A stretch of DNA of 64,000 bases from Albirhodobacter sp048262715 (GCA_048262715.1 JBLXEV010000009.1:138030-202029); one strand, 5' to 3'. Positions 35,178-44,006 are shown, numbered from the stretch's first letter. Made by a program: numbers and translations. Notes: a model not told the origin generated them from the letters alone.

Positions 35178-35234
35178 AGTTTGCGCCGCAAAAGAGGCCG
35201 CGGGGTCTGGGGGTGTGAAACCCCCAGCCTTAAA

Positions 35235-36647
35235 TTACCCCGCGATCCGATCCAGCACGCGCAGCCATGAGCGGATGCCTTTGTGGAAACATTCGACATC
35301 GTATTTCTCGTTCGGGGAGTGGATCGCGTCATCGTCGCGACCAAAGCCGATTAGCATCGCATCCATGCCCAGAACCGTGCCGAAATGCCCCGCAATCGGG
35401 ATCGAGCCGCCGCAGCCGACGAAGGCAGCGGGCAGGCCCCATTCTTCACTGAGCGCTTCGCGGGCGGCTTCAAAGGCGGGGTTGGTAATGTTCATCTCGC
35501 CTGCGCGGCTGGTGCCATGGGCGTGGAAGCTGATCTCGCAATCCTCGGGCAGTTGCGCGCTGACCCATGCGCGGAAGTTCTCGCGGATTTTGTCAGGGTC
35601 TTGGCCGGGCACCATGCGGAACGAGATTTTCGCGGAGGCTTTTGACGGCAGCACGGTTTTGAACCCTGCGCCGGTATAGCCGCCCCAGATCCCGTTGATT
35701 TCAGCCGTCGGGCGCGACCAGAGTTGCTCGATGGGGGAGCGATCTGCCTCGCCTGCGGGGTGGCTGAGCCCGACCTCGCCGAGGAAGCTGCCCGCGTCGA
35801 AGTTCAGCGCTTTCCATTGTTCGGCAACGGCTGCGGGCAGTTCTTTGACGTTCTCGTAGAACTTCGGGATCTGGACGCGGCCTTCCTCGTCATGCATCTC
35901 GCCGAGGATCTTCGTCAGTACGCGGATCGGGTTCATCGCGGGGCCGCCATACATGCCCGAATGCAGATCCTTGTTCGGGCCGGTGATGGTGATTTCCTCG
36001 CCCACGAGGCCGCGCAGCATGGTGACGATGGCGGGTTGTTTGTCGGCAAAGAGGCCGGTGTCGCAGATCAACGCGAGATCGGCGGTCAGCTCGTTTGCAT
36101 TCTCTTTCATGAACGGGATCAGCGAGGGCGAGCCGGATTCCTCTTCACCTTCAAAGAAGATCGTGAGGTTGAACGGCAGCGCGCCATTGGCGGTTTTCCA
36201 CGCGCGGCAGGCCTCAAGGAAGGTCATCAACTGGCCCTTGTCATCGCAGGCGCCGCGCCCACGGATCACCTTGCCCTTTGCCGTGTCCTCAATCGCGGGG
36301 GCGAAGGGATCGTTGGTCCATAGCTCAATCGGGTCCACGGGCTGCACATCGTAATGGCCGTAGAACAGGATATGCGGGCGGGCGATGCCATCTTGCGGCT
36401 TATGGCGGGCGACGACCATCGGATGGCCGGGGGTGTCGCGGGTCTCGGCGGTGAAGCCGAGCGATTGCAGATCGGCGACGAGCCAATCCGCCGCTTTGCG
36501 GCAGGCGGGTTTATACTCGGGATCGGTGGAGATCGAGGGAATCGCCAGAAGGGCCAGAAGCCTGTCGAGGGCGGAAGAGAGGCTGTTGTCGATTTCGGCC
36601 AAAGCAGCGGTGAGGGCTGCGCTCGGGGCAGGTTGGGCGGCGGTCAT
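35235..36647 (-). CDS. M20 family metallopeptidase (dipeptidase)
   Basis: 470-residue zinc aminoacyl-peptidase of the M20 family. The first metal ligand motif is YGHYDVQP (H98, D100), the bridging aspartate is in GRGACDDKG, and the catalytic glutamate is in EGEEESGSP (about 167). A dimerisation domain separates these from the final metal histidine in the FGRDDDAIHSPNE segment. The motif set resembles cytosolic nonspecific dipeptidase relatives. An AGGAGT site precedes the ATG. It is transcribed divergently from hemA. Peptide substrate is unknown. Confidence 0.92.
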   Translation of the reverse strand: MTAAQPAPSAALTAALAEIDNSLSSALDRLLALLAIPSISTDPEYKPACRKAADWLVADLQSLGFTAETRDTPGHPMVVARHKPQDGIARPHILFYGHYDVQPVDPIELWTNDPFAPAIEDTAKGKVIRGRGACDDKGQLMTFLEACRAWKTANGALPFNLTIFFEGEEESGSPSLIPFMKENANELTADLALICDTGLFADKQPAIVTMLRGLVGEEITITGPNKDLHSGMYGGPAMNPIRVLTKILGEMHDEEGRVQIPKFYENVKELPAAVAEQWKALNFDAGSFLGEVGLSHPAGEADRSPIEQLWSRPTAEINGIWGGYTGAGFKTVLPSKASAKISFRMVPGQDPDKIRENFRAWVSAQLPEDCEISFHAHGTSRAGEMNITNPAFEAAREALSEEWGLPAAFVGCGGSIPIAGHFGTVLGMDAMLIGFGRDDDAIHSPNEKYDVECFHKGIRSWLRVLDRIAG

Positions 36648-36792
36648 ATCGGACTCCTATGGTTTCGCGCCATGCTATATCGGCAAAATCTGGGGGGCCA
36701 GCGCTTCCTTGGGAGAAAAAATCGTCTATAATTCAAGGAGAATGCAGTTTTTTTATCGGGTTGCGACGTTTTGGCGCTCAACAAACAGCGAT

Positions 36793-36806
36793 TTGACCTC
36801 TATCAA
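36793..36806 (+). promoter_or_regulatory. FNR/FnrL-type operator upstream of hemA
   Basis: TTGACCTCTATCAA fits the palindrome TTGAY-N4-RTCAA at every fixed position. It lies 61 bases upstream of the hemA ATG. In Rhodobacter sphaeroides hemA is known to be under FnrL control, which supports oxygen-dependent regulation here. Confidence 0.65.
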
Positions 36807-36867
36807 GGCGCCCGACAGTGAACCCCTCTATGGGTCATCCCCAGCGAACAGAGCAAGGGACCAGATA

Positions 36868-38097
36868 ATGGACTATAACACCGCACTCGACGTAGCGATC
36901 ACGCGCCTCCATGACGAGGGCCGCTATCGCACGTTTATCGATATCGAGCGGGCGAAGGGGGCCTTCCCCAAAGCCGTCTGGACAAAACCGGATGGCAGCA
37001 AGCGCGATATTCTGGTGTGGTGTGGCAATGATTACCTCGGCATGGGCCAGCATCCGGTTGTGCTGGACGCGATGCACGAGGCGCTGGATGCGGTGGGTGC
37101 AGGCTCGGGCGGCACGCGCAATATCTCTGGCACGACCGTGTATCACAACCAGCTTGAATCCGAGCTGGCGGATTTGCACGGGACGGAGGCGGCGCTGGTC
37201 TTCTCCTCGGCCTATATCGCCAATGACGCGACGCTGAGCACGTTGAATGCGCTGTTCCCCGGCCTGATCATCTTCTCCGATGCGCTCAACCATGCCTCGA
37301 TGATCGAAGGCATCCGGCGCGGGGGCGGCGAGAAGCGCATCTTCCGTCATAACGACGTGGCGCATCTGCGCGAATTGCTGGAAGCGGCCGATCCGGCAGC
37401 GCCGAAACTGATCGCGTTTGAATCGATCTATTCGATGGATGGCGATTTCGGGCCGATTGCCGAGATCTGCGATCTGGCGGAAGAGTTCAACGCGCTGACC
37501 TATCTCGACGAGGTGCATGCGGTGGGCATGTATGGCCCGCGCGGCGGCGGCGTGGCAGAGCGCGACAATCTCGCGCACCGGATCGATATCTTCAACGGCA
37601 CCTTGGGCAAGGCCTTTGGCGTGTTCGGCGGCTATATCGCGGCCTCGGCGCGGATGGTGGATGCGATCCGCTCCTATGCGCCCGGTTTCATCTTCACCAC
37701 CTCCTTGCCGCCCGCCGTGGCCGCAGGGGCGGCAGCCTCGATTGCCTATCTGAAGACCTCCGAGGGCCAGAAGCTGCGGGATGCGCAGCAGCTCCATGCG
37801 AAAGTCCTCAAGATGCGGCTGAAATCGCTGGGGATGCCGATCATTGATTGTGGCAGCCATATCGTGCCGGTGCATGTTGGCCATCCGGTGCATTGCAAGG
37901 CGCTGTCGGATTTGTTGCTGGAAGAATTCGGCGTCTATGTGCAGCCGATCAACTTCCCCACCGTGCCGCGCGGCACCGAGCGGCTGCGGTTCACGCCGTC
38001 GCCTGTGCATGATTTGGGCGAGATTGATCACCTCGTAAAAGCGATGGATGCGCTCTGGTCCCGCTGTGCGCTGAATCGTGCCGAAGCATCGGCTTAA
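36868..38097 (+). CDS. hemA: 5-aminolevulinate synthase
   Basis: Condenses glycine with succinyl-CoA to 5-aminolevulinate, the first step of tetrapyrrole synthesis in alphaproteobacteria. PLP enzyme of 409 residues; the Schiff-base lysine is K248 in FNGTLGKAFGVFGG, the same number as in the R. capsulatus enzyme. SGSGGTRNISGT-like glycine-rich and HASMIEGIRR segments agree. The chosen ATG has AAGGGA upstream and begins at the conserved MDYNTALD; the much longer frame includes the promoter region. An FNR-type site lies upstream. Confidence 0.97.
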   Translation: MDYNTALDVAITRLHDEGRYRTFIDIERAKGAFPKAVWTKPDGSKRDILVWCGNDYLGMGQHPVVLDAMHEALDAVGAGSGGTRNISGTTVYHNQLESELADLHGTEAALVFSSAYIANDATLSTLNALFPGLIIFSDALNHASMIEGIRRGGGEKRIFRHNDVAHLRELLEAADPAAPKLIAFESIYSMDGDFGPIAEICDLAEEFNALTYLDEVHAVGMYGPRGGGVAERDNLAHRIDIFNGTLGKAFGVFGGYIAASARMVDAIRSYAPGFIFTTSLPPAVAAGAAASIAYLKTSEGQKLRDAQQLHAKVLKMRLKSLGMPIIDCGSHIVPVHVGHPVHCKALSDLLLEEFGVYVQPINFPTVPRGTERLRFTPSPVHDLGEIDHLVKAMDALWSRCALNRAEASA

Positions 38098-38198
38098 CAG
38101 CTAATCAGGGTCGCACGGCTCCCGTTCTTGTGATAATTATCGCGTAACAGGTGGGGCTAACAGGTCCCGAATCGACTCATGAGAGGGCAGGGCAGCGA

Positions 38199-39392
38199 AT
38201 GATCGGGCGGGGGAAATCTCCTTCGACGCAAGTCGAGAATAACGCGCATGGCTTTGACACGTTCGAGCTGCGTTTAGGAGACATCATGCGCGGTGAACGC
38301 GCAACGATGGCAAAATCCTTGCTCGATGTGCAACGCGATCTGCGGATCAAAGCGAGCTATATCGCTGGCATCGAAAATGCCGATATGGGCGCATTTGAGG
38401 CGCCTTCTTTCGTTGCGGGCTATGTGCGCTCCTATGCGCGCTATCTCGATATCGATCCCGATTGGGCGTTTGAGCGGTTCTGTGCAGAAACGGGCCATGC
38501 GCCGATGCAGGGGCTGTCGCCTCAGTCCTCCGCAGCGAAGGCATCCAAACCGACGAAATCCTATTCCGATCCTTTGGCTAACCCGAACGCGAGCTTCGTG
38601 CCGCGTGGGCGGGCACCGCTGAAAACGATTGAGCCGCGCGCACTTGGCTCGGTTCTCGTGCTGGCGCTCCTGCTGGGCGGGTTGGGCTATGGCGGCTATG
38701 CGGTGCTGCAAGAGGTCCAGCGCGTCCAACTCGCGCCCGTGGACCAAACGCCGGGCGTGGTGGCAGAGCTTGATCCGCTGGCGGGTGTCGAGCCGATGGC
38801 AAATGATCAACTCGCGGTGGCCGATGCGCTGCCGATGACCCCGGGCACCACCGAGGGCGGCGACAGGATCTTCCGTCCGCAAGCCCTTGATGCGCCGGTT
38901 CTGGTGGAGCGCGACGGACCAATTTCGGCGATTGATCCGCGTGTTGCGGGGCTTTTGGCGCAGGCGCCGAGCTTCACCGATGCCGGTATCCAGACCGCCG
39001 AAGCGGAAGAATTGCCCGTCGTGCGGACCTTGGGCGCGGATGCGGCTGAAGTTGAAGTGCTCGCCGTGCGCCCGTCCTGGGTGCGGGTCTCGGCGGCGGA
39101 TGGCACTGTGCTGTTCGAGAAGGTCATGGATGCGGGCGAGCGGTTTGCGCTGCCCAAGCTGGAAGAGGCCCCTGTCCTGCGCACGGGCGAATCCGGTGCG
39201 ATCTATTTCGCGGTAAACGGGCAGGCCTACGGCCCTGTGGGCGCACGCGGAGCGGTGACGAAGAATATCAAACTTGCGCCCGAAGCCCTCTCGACAACCT
39301 ATGCGGCGGCGGATCTCGATGCCGATCGCGATCTGGCTAATATGATCAGCGTCGCCAATGCCGACTCGGTTTTGGGCGCGCCTGCTCAGTAA
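38199..39392 (+). CDS. RodZ-like helix-turn-helix membrane protein (DUF4115)
   Basis: 397 residues. A Cro-like HTH_25 domain (FDTFELRLGDIMRGERATMA through GYVRSYARYLDID, about 18-95) is followed by a basic linker, one membrane helix (SVLVLALLLGGLGYGGYAVL, about 150-170) and a periplasmic DUF4115 domain (VLAVRPSWVRVSAADGTVLF, about 285-355). This is the RodZ architecture, so a link to MreB and rod shape is inferred. The ATG at 38199 has an AGGGCAG site; an upstream GTG adds 16 weak residues. In many bacteria, as here, it lies beside ispG. Confidence 0.87.
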   Translation: MIGRGKSPSTQVENNAHGFDTFELRLGDIMRGERATMAKSLLDVQRDLRIKASYIAGIENADMGAFEAPSFVAGYVRSYARYLDIDPDWAFERFCAETGHAPMQGLSPQSSAAKASKPTKSYSDPLANPNASFVPRGRAPLKTIEPRALGSVLVLALLLGGLGYGGYAVLQEVQRVQLAPVDQTPGVVAELDPLAGVEPMANDQLAVADALPMTPGTTEGGDRIFRPQALDAPVLVERDGPISAIDPRVAGLLAQAPSFTDAGIQTAEAEELPVVRTLGADAAEVEVLAVRPSWVRVSAADGTVLFEKVMDAGERFALPKLEEAPVLRTGESGAIYFAVNGQAYGPVGARGAVTKNIKLAPEALSTTYAAADLDADRDLANMISVANADSVLGAPAQ

Positions 39393-39419
39393 CGGCTGGC
39401 CCTCGCGAAACGAATTCAG

Positions 39420-39444
39420 CGCGTCCCCCTTCGGGGCGCGTTTT
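39420..39444 (+). terminator. Terminator after the RodZ-like gene
   Basis: CGCG-T-CCCC pairs with GGGGCGCG (one bulged T) around CTTC and is followed by TTTT. Confidence 0.75.
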
Positions 39445-39500
39445 GGTTTGTGATACGCCTGTCTGTGCGGGGCCAGCCTGTTCGGGGCCTGTCTGCACGC

Positions 39501-39563
39501 GAAAGGGGGCGCTGCCCCCTCGGCCTTCGGCCTCACCCCCGGGATATTTAGAGCAACCAGAGG
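39501..39563 (-). repeat. Intergenic hairpin repeat, copy 8 (reverse)
   Basis: On the minus strand: CCTCTGGTTGC, the core AAATATCCCGGGGGTGA, the stem-loop GGCCGAAGGCC and GGGGGC-AGC-GCCCCC. It sits between the RodZ-like gene and ispG, pointing against both. Confidence 0.8.
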
Positions 39564-39685
39564 CAGGGTGCAGCTAGGGCCGGGCAGGCGGGTCTTTCGC
39601 GTGGCGGCACGAATGTGAAGGGGGGCATGGTTGCGCGTGGCGCGTGGCTGGCCTACATCTGGGGCGACCCGAAGGAGACCCCGTT

Positions 39686-40837
39686 ATGTCGCTCAACCCT
39701 ATCCGTCCTTGGCGCAATGTTTACCGCCGCAAATCGCGTCAGATCATGGTGGGCAATGTGCCGGTGGGCGGCGATGCGCCGATCTCGGTCCAGACGATGA
39801 CCAATACCGATAGTTCGGATGTGCGCGCGACGCTGGATCAGGTGATCCGTGCCGCCGATGCGGGCGCGGATATCGTGCGGGTCTCGACCCCCGATGAGAG
39901 CAGCACCCGCGCGCTGCGCGAAATTGTGCGCGAAAGCCCTGTGCCGATCGTGGCGGATATCCATTTCCACTATAAGCGCGCGATTGAGGCGGCGGAGGCG
40001 GGCGCGGCCTGTCTGCGGATCAACCCCGGCAATATCGGGGATGAGAGCCGCGTGCGCGAGGTGATCAAGGCGGCGAAGGATCACGGCTGTTCGATCCGCA
40101 TCGGCGTGAACGCGGGCAGTCTGGAGCGGCACTTGCTGGAGAAATACGGCGAGCCTTGCCCCGATGCGATGGTCGAGAGCGGGATGGATCACATCAAGAT
40201 CCTGCAAGACAATGACTTCCACGAATTCAAGATCTCGGTGAAGGCTTCCGATGTGTTTCTGGCCGCCGCCGCCTATCAGGCGCTTGGCGAGGTAACGGAT
40301 GCGCCGATCCATCTGGGGATCACCGAGGCGGGCGGGTTGATGTCGGGTACGGTGAAATCTGCCGTCGGGCTGGGCAGCCTGCTCTGGGCGGGGATCGGCG
40401 ATACGATCCGCGTCTCGCTCTCTGCCGATCCGGTGGAAGAGGTGAAGGTCGGGTATGAGATCCTCAAATCTTTGGGCCTGCGCACGCGCGGGGTCCAGAT
40501 CATCTCTTGCCCGTCCTGTGCGCGCCAAGGGTTTGACGTGATTAAGACGGTCGAGGCGCTGGAAAAACGGCTGGAGCATGTGCGCACGCCGATCTCGCTG
40601 TCGATCATCGGCTGCGTGGTCAACGGGCCGGGCGAGGCGCTGATGACCGATGTCGGATTCACCGGCGGCGGGGCCGGATCGGGGATGGTCTATCTCGCGG
40701 GCAAGCAGAGCCACAAGCTCTCGAACGAGCAGATGATCGAGCATATCGTCGAGCAGGTCGAAACCCGCGCCGCGCAGATCGAAGCGCAAAAGGCAGCGGA
40801 TGAGGCGGCTGAGCTTGCGGCGATGGCACGCCCGTAA
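39686..40837 (+). CDS. ispG: 4-hydroxy-3-methylbut-2-en-1-yl diphosphate synthase
   Basis: Iron-sulfur enzyme of the MEP isoprenoid route. TIM-barrel part with GGDAPISVQTMTNTDSSD and ADIHFHYKRA, then the cluster domain with ISCPSCARQ (two ligand cysteines near residue 275) and IIGCVVNGPGEA (third ligand). 383 residues is usual. The ATG at 39686 has GAAGGAG upstream; the frame upstream is not conserved. Confidence 0.97.
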   Translation: MSLNPIRPWRNVYRRKSRQIMVGNVPVGGDAPISVQTMTNTDSSDVRATLDQVIRAADAGADIVRVSTPDESSTRALREIVRESPVPIVADIHFHYKRAIEAAEAGAACLRINPGNIGDESRVREVIKAAKDHGCSIRIGVNAGSLERHLLEKYGEPCPDAMVESGMDHIKILQDNDFHEFKISVKASDVFLAAAAYQALGEVTDAPIHLGITEAGGLMSGTVKSAVGLGSLLWAGIGDTIRVSLSADPVEEVKVGYEILKSLGLRTRGVQIISCPSCARQGFDVIKTVEALEKRLEHVRTPISLSIIGCVVNGPGEALMTDVGFTGGGAGSGMVYLAGKQSHKLSNEQMIEHIVEQVETRAAQIEAQKAADEAAELAAMARP

Positions 40838-40881
40838 AGCGGGCTTGGTTCTACATCCGGCGGCGCGAAACGCGCAAAAGG

Positions 40882-40951
40882 CGAGAAAGTTCCCCGTCGC
40901 ACGCTCACGTTAACGTGCTGCGCGGCGGGGTGCGCAAACGGAACTTTCGCG
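40882..40951. repeat. Imperfect 70-base inverted repeat downstream of ispG
   Basis: CGAGAAAGTTCC (40882-40893) and GGAACTTTCGCG (40940-40951) pair with one mismatch, and a perfect 12-base palindrome CACGTTAACGTG (40906-40917) lies between them. It could end ispG transcription or be an operator of the next gene. GGAAC at 40940 followed 16 bases later by TGTT also resembles an EcfG-type -35/-10 pair. Confidence 0.55.
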
Positions 40952-40965
40952 TCGGCGGAGTGTTG

Positions 40966-41003
40966 TCTCCTCATAACCCGGCCGAGAGACGGCCATGAGG
41001 AGA
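40966..41003 (+). promoter_or_regulatory. Hairpin masking the ribosome binding site of the SH3-protein gene
   Basis: TCTCCTCAT (40966-40974) pairs perfectly with ATGAGGAGA (40995-41003), which contains the GAGGAG ribosome binding site. An inner stem GGCCG / CGGCC (40980-40984, 40990-40994) with loop AGAGA stabilises it. The start codon is at 41009. The hairpin would block ribosome entry if the transcript begins upstream of it. Confidence 0.55.
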
Positions 41004-41008
41004 TAGAC

Positions 41009-41674
41009 ATGAAGATGATGCACAAATCCGTTCTGACCGCGACCGCCCTGATTGGCTTGGCTTCGGCTGCGAGCGCCTTTGAGACCACCACCACGGGTGA
41101 GTTCACGATCTATTCCGCACCGATGACCGAATCTGCCATGCTGGGCCAAGTGCCCGCGAATGCGCAGATGACGATTGAAGGCTGCTTGGCTGACCAAGAT
41201 TGGTGCAAAGTGACCCATGCTGGCGTCACCGGCTGGGCAAAAACCGACGTGTTCAAAGTGATGGAAAACGGCGCTGCCGTTGAAATATCTGGCGTTGGGC
41301 CGAAAGTTCAGACCCTGATCTACCAGCAGGGCAATGACCAAACCCAAGGTGCGGCTGCCCTCGGCGGGATGGGCGCTGGCGCTGCGGCAGGCGCTGCGGC
41401 GGGTGGCCCCGTTGGCGGGATGATCGGCGCTCTGATCGGTGCGACGTTGATCGGCACAGCGGCTGAGCCGACCACCGAAATCGTGACCTATATCAACGAT
41501 AACCCGCTGCCGCCTGTGCAGGTGGAAGGCGAGGTTGTTGTCGGCGCGATGCTGCCGGAGACCGCCCCGATGGTGATGATCCCCGATAGCGAATACGCCT
41601 ATATCAACCTGAACGAGACGCCGGTTCTTGTGAAGCCCGACAACCGTCAGATTGTTTACGTCTTCGAGAAGTAA
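41009..41674 (+). CDS. Periplasmic SH3-domain protein with glycine zipper and DUF1236-like tail
   Basis: 221 residues. A signal peptide (MKMMHKSVLTATALIGLASA, cleaved near SAFE) precedes a bacterial SH3 domain (about 24-85, IYSAPMTESAMLGQVPANAQ, DWCKVTHAGVTGWAKTDVF). A Gly/Ala zipper (GAAALGGMGAGAAAGAAAGG, about 113-150) suggests membrane association, and the last 70 residues resemble DUF1236. Likely an envelope protein with a wall- or surface-related role; function unknown. It stands alone between ispG and a terminator. Confidence 0.8.
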   Translation: MKMMHKSVLTATALIGLASAASAFETTTTGEFTIYSAPMTESAMLGQVPANAQMTIEGCLADQDWCKVTHAGVTGWAKTDVFKVMENGAAVEISGVGPKVQTLIYQQGNDQTQGAAALGGMGAGAAAGAAAGGPVGGMIGALIGATLIGTAAEPTTEIVTYINDNPLPPVQVEGEVVVGAMLPETAPMVMIPDSEYAYINLNETPVLVKPDNRQIVYVFEK

Positions 41675-41688
41675 TTCTCTGAAATATG

Positions 41689-41718
41689 AAAAGGCCCCGC
41701 GATTTGCGGGGCCTTTTT
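41689..41718 (+). terminator. Terminator after the SH3-protein gene
   Basis: AAAAGGCCCCGC (41689-41700) pairs with GCGGGGCCTTTT (41706-41717) around GATTT, followed by T. Its symmetry lets it serve the convergent DsbA-like gene as well. Confidence 0.88.
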
Positions 41719-41771
41719 GCTATGTCACCTTTGTTAGTATGTCAGGTTTGATAGGGTGAGCGCGTCTTGGA

Positions 41772-42599
41772 TCAGCCGCGTTCGGCGGCGACAACCTCTT
41801 GCAGCGTGGCCAGCGGCACATAGCCTTTGATCATATCGCCGCCGATGACGAAGGCGGGCGTGCCGGAGATTTGCAGCCGCTCGGCCAGTTGACGGTTCGC
41901 GCGCAGCACCGCCGTCACCTCTTCCTCATTCATCCGGTTGAAGATCGCGTCTTTATCCGCGCCGATGTCATCAGCCATCTTGCCCAAACTCTCCAGCGTG
42001 ACAGTGCCGCGCAGCGACATCAGCGCATCATGCACCGTCTTATACGCCTCTTGGCCCGCGATTTGCTGCACCGCCACGGCGAAGCGCGCGGAAAGTTCGC
42101 TATCTTGGCCGAGGATCGGGAATTCCTTGATCACAAAGCGAATATTGCCATCCGCCGTGATCAACTGATCGACCTCTTCCATCGCCTTGCGGCAATAGGT
42201 GCAGCGGTAGTCAAGGAATTCCACCACCGTGATATCGCCCTCGGGATTGCCCCCCACCCATGAGACGCCATCATTGAAAATCGCCTCGGCGTTGGTTTGC
42301 ACCAGCACGCGGCCATTTTCGGCCTCAGCGGCCTGCGCGCGGGTTTCCAGCACGTTGATCGCCTCGACGAGAACCTGCGGGTTCTCCATCAGATAGGCGC
42401 GGACCTTTTCGCCAAAGACCGCGTCAGGCGCATCCGTTGCCACCGCATCCACTGCGCTGGCATCGGTTGCGACGCTGACGGGGGCCGCATCCGATACGGC
42501 CTGCGTGCCGATCCATGCGCCCGTGCCCAAAGCGAGCGCGGCGATGGCGGTAAAGCTGACGAGCAGCCGATTGGTATCATTGGGGGGAAGGGCTGACAT
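41772..42599 (-). CDS. DsbA-family thiol-disulfide oxidoreductase, membrane-anchored
   Basis: 275 residues. An uncleaved-looking N-terminal helix (LLVSFTAIAALALGTGAWIG, 12-31) anchors a periplasmic protein with a helical linker and a DsbA-like thioredoxin fold. The active site is C133-T-Y-C136 in DYRCTYCRKAM, and the cis-proline is in SGTPAFVIGG. It resembles the Com1/BdbD branch. The ATG at 42599 has AAGGA; a longer frame covers the promoter, where TATAAG is seen on the minus strand near 42645-42650. Partner proteins are unknown. Confidence 0.88.
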   Translation of the reverse strand: MSALPPNDTNRLLVSFTAIAALALGTGAWIGTQAVSDAAPVSVATDASAVDAVATDAPDAVFGEKVRAYLMENPQVLVEAINVLETRAQAAEAENGRVLVQTNAEAIFNDGVSWVGGNPEGDITVVEFLDYRCTYCRKAMEEVDQLITADGNIRFVIKEFPILGQDSELSARFAVAVQQIAGQEAYKTVHDALMSLRGTVTLESLGKMADDIGADKDAIFNRMNEEEVTAVLRANRQLAERLQISGTPAFVIGGDMIKGYVPLATLQEVVAAERG

Positions 42600-42747
42600 C
42601 GGTGGTCCTTTATGGTTCGGTCGGCGGGCAGGGCCGCGCAAGTCCTTATAGCGGTTCGCGGCACCCAATCAGTTTGGCGGGGCGAGATCAAGATGCGCGC
42701 GTGTCGCGGCCTGATCGTTCAGGATCGCGGCCGCGTGGTCGCGTGCC

Positions 42748-42776
42748 TTGACCTCGCCTGACGGGGCTGGAATATC
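42748..42776 (+). promoter_or_regulatory. Candidate sigma-70 promoter for the aminotransferase gene
   Basis: TTGACC (42748-42753) and AATATC (42771-42776) with a 17-base spacer, 25 bases before the start codon. The -10 is weak. Confidence 0.4.
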
Positions 42777-42800
42777 GCATCCAAGCATAAGGAGAATTGC

Positions 42801-44006
42801 ATGCGTTCCTCAAGCCGTGGTCAGGTTGATGCCTTTATTGTGATGGATGTGATGGAGCGCGCCCGCGCGCTGGAGGCGCAGGGCCGCTCGATCATCCATA
42901 TGGAGGTGGGCCAGCCTGCCACGGGGGCACCGCAATTGGCGCGGGCCGCTTTGACGGCGCGGTTGACGGCGGGCGGGGCGGAAGCCGCAGGCGAGGTGGC
43001 CGCCGCAGGCGAAGGGCGCGCGCCCGCTGAGGATGCGATGGGCTACACGGTGGCGCTCGGGTTGCCTGCGCTGCGCCAAGGTATCGCGGCACTTTATAAA
43101 AATTGGTATGGGATCGAGCTGGATCCGGCGCGGGTGGTGGTGACCTCCGGCTCGTCGGGCGCGTTTCTTCTGGCCTTTGCCGCGCTGTTTGATGCGGGCG
43201 AGAAAGTTGCGCTTGGCGAGCCGGGTTACCCGTCTTACCGCCAGATCCTGCGCGCGCTCTCGCTCGAGCCTGTCGGGATCCAATCCGCGCCCGAGGCGCG
43301 CTATCAGCCGACCCCCGATCAGATCCCCGACGATGTCGCCGGGCTGATTGTCGCCTCGCCCGGAAACCCCTCTGGCACGATGCTCGGCGCGGCGGAATTG
43401 CGCGCGCTGATCGAGGCGGCGCAGGCCAAGGATATCGCCTTCGTGTCGGATGAGATTTACCACGGGCTGCACTATGAGGGCCGTGCGGTCTCCGCCTTGG
43501 AAATCTCCGATGATGTCTATGTCATCAACTCCTTCTCGAAGTATTTCTCGATGACGGGCTGGCGCGTCGGCTGGATGATCGTGCCGCCCGATCACATTCG
43601 CACGGTGGAGCGTCTCGCGCAGAATATGTTCATCTGCCCGCCTCATGCGAGCCAGATCGCCGCGCTGGCAGCACTGGATGCGATCCCCGAGATGGAGGCG
43701 AACCGCGCGGGTTACGCCAAGAACCGTGCGCTGATGCTGGAGGGCTTGCCGAAGGCGGGCTTTACCAAAATCGCGCCGCCGGACGGGGCATTTTATGTCT
43801 ATGCCGATATTTCCGACCTCACCGACGACAGTTTGGCCTTTGCGGCGCGGATCTTGGAGGAGGCAGGCGTGGCCGTTACCCCCGGTCTCGATTTCGATCC
43901 GCATCGCGGCGGGCGAACCCTGCGGTTCTCCTACGCGGCCTCCACGGCGGATATCGAGGAAGGGCTGAAGCGCCTCACCGCCTTTATGGCAGGCTACAAG
44001 CGCTGA
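42801..44006 (+). CDS. Pyridoxal phosphate-dependent aminotransferase (class I/II)
   Basis: 401-residue fold-type I aminotransferase. The PLP lysine is K247 in INSFSKYFSMTGWRVGWM; other family marks are EPGYPSYRQILRAL, IVASPGNPSGTML and FVSDEIYHGLHYEG. An Ala/Gly/Glu-rich insertion (about 55-75, GGAEAAGEVAAAGEGRAPAE) interrupts the N-terminal part, in place of a shorter loop. An AGGAG site precedes the ATG. Amino acid specificity cannot be decided. Confidence 0.9.
   Translation: MRSSSRGQVDAFIVMDVMERARALEAQGRSIIHMEVGQPATGAPQLARAALTARLTAGGAEAAGEVAAAGEGRAPAEDAMGYTVALGLPALRQGIAALYKNWYGIELDPARVVVTSGSSGAFLLAFAALFDAGEKVALGEPGYPSYRQILRALSLEPVGIQSAPEARYQPTPDQIPDDVAGLIVASPGNPSGTMLGAAELRALIEAAQAKDIAFVSDEIYHGLHYEGRAVSALEISDDVYVINSFSKYFSMTGWRVGWMIVPPDHIRTVERLAQNMFICPPHASQIAALAALDAIPEMEANRAGYAKNRALMLEGLPKAGFTKIAPPDGAFYVYADISDLTDDSLAFAARILEEAGVAVTPGLDFDPHRGGRTLRFSYAASTADIEEGLKRLTAFMAGYKR

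Noticed and set aside
36385..36867. 161-codon N-terminal extension of hemA
   Set aside because: It runs through the end of the divergent gene and the promoter with the FNR-type site, and no homologous sequence precedes MDYNTALD in known enzymes.
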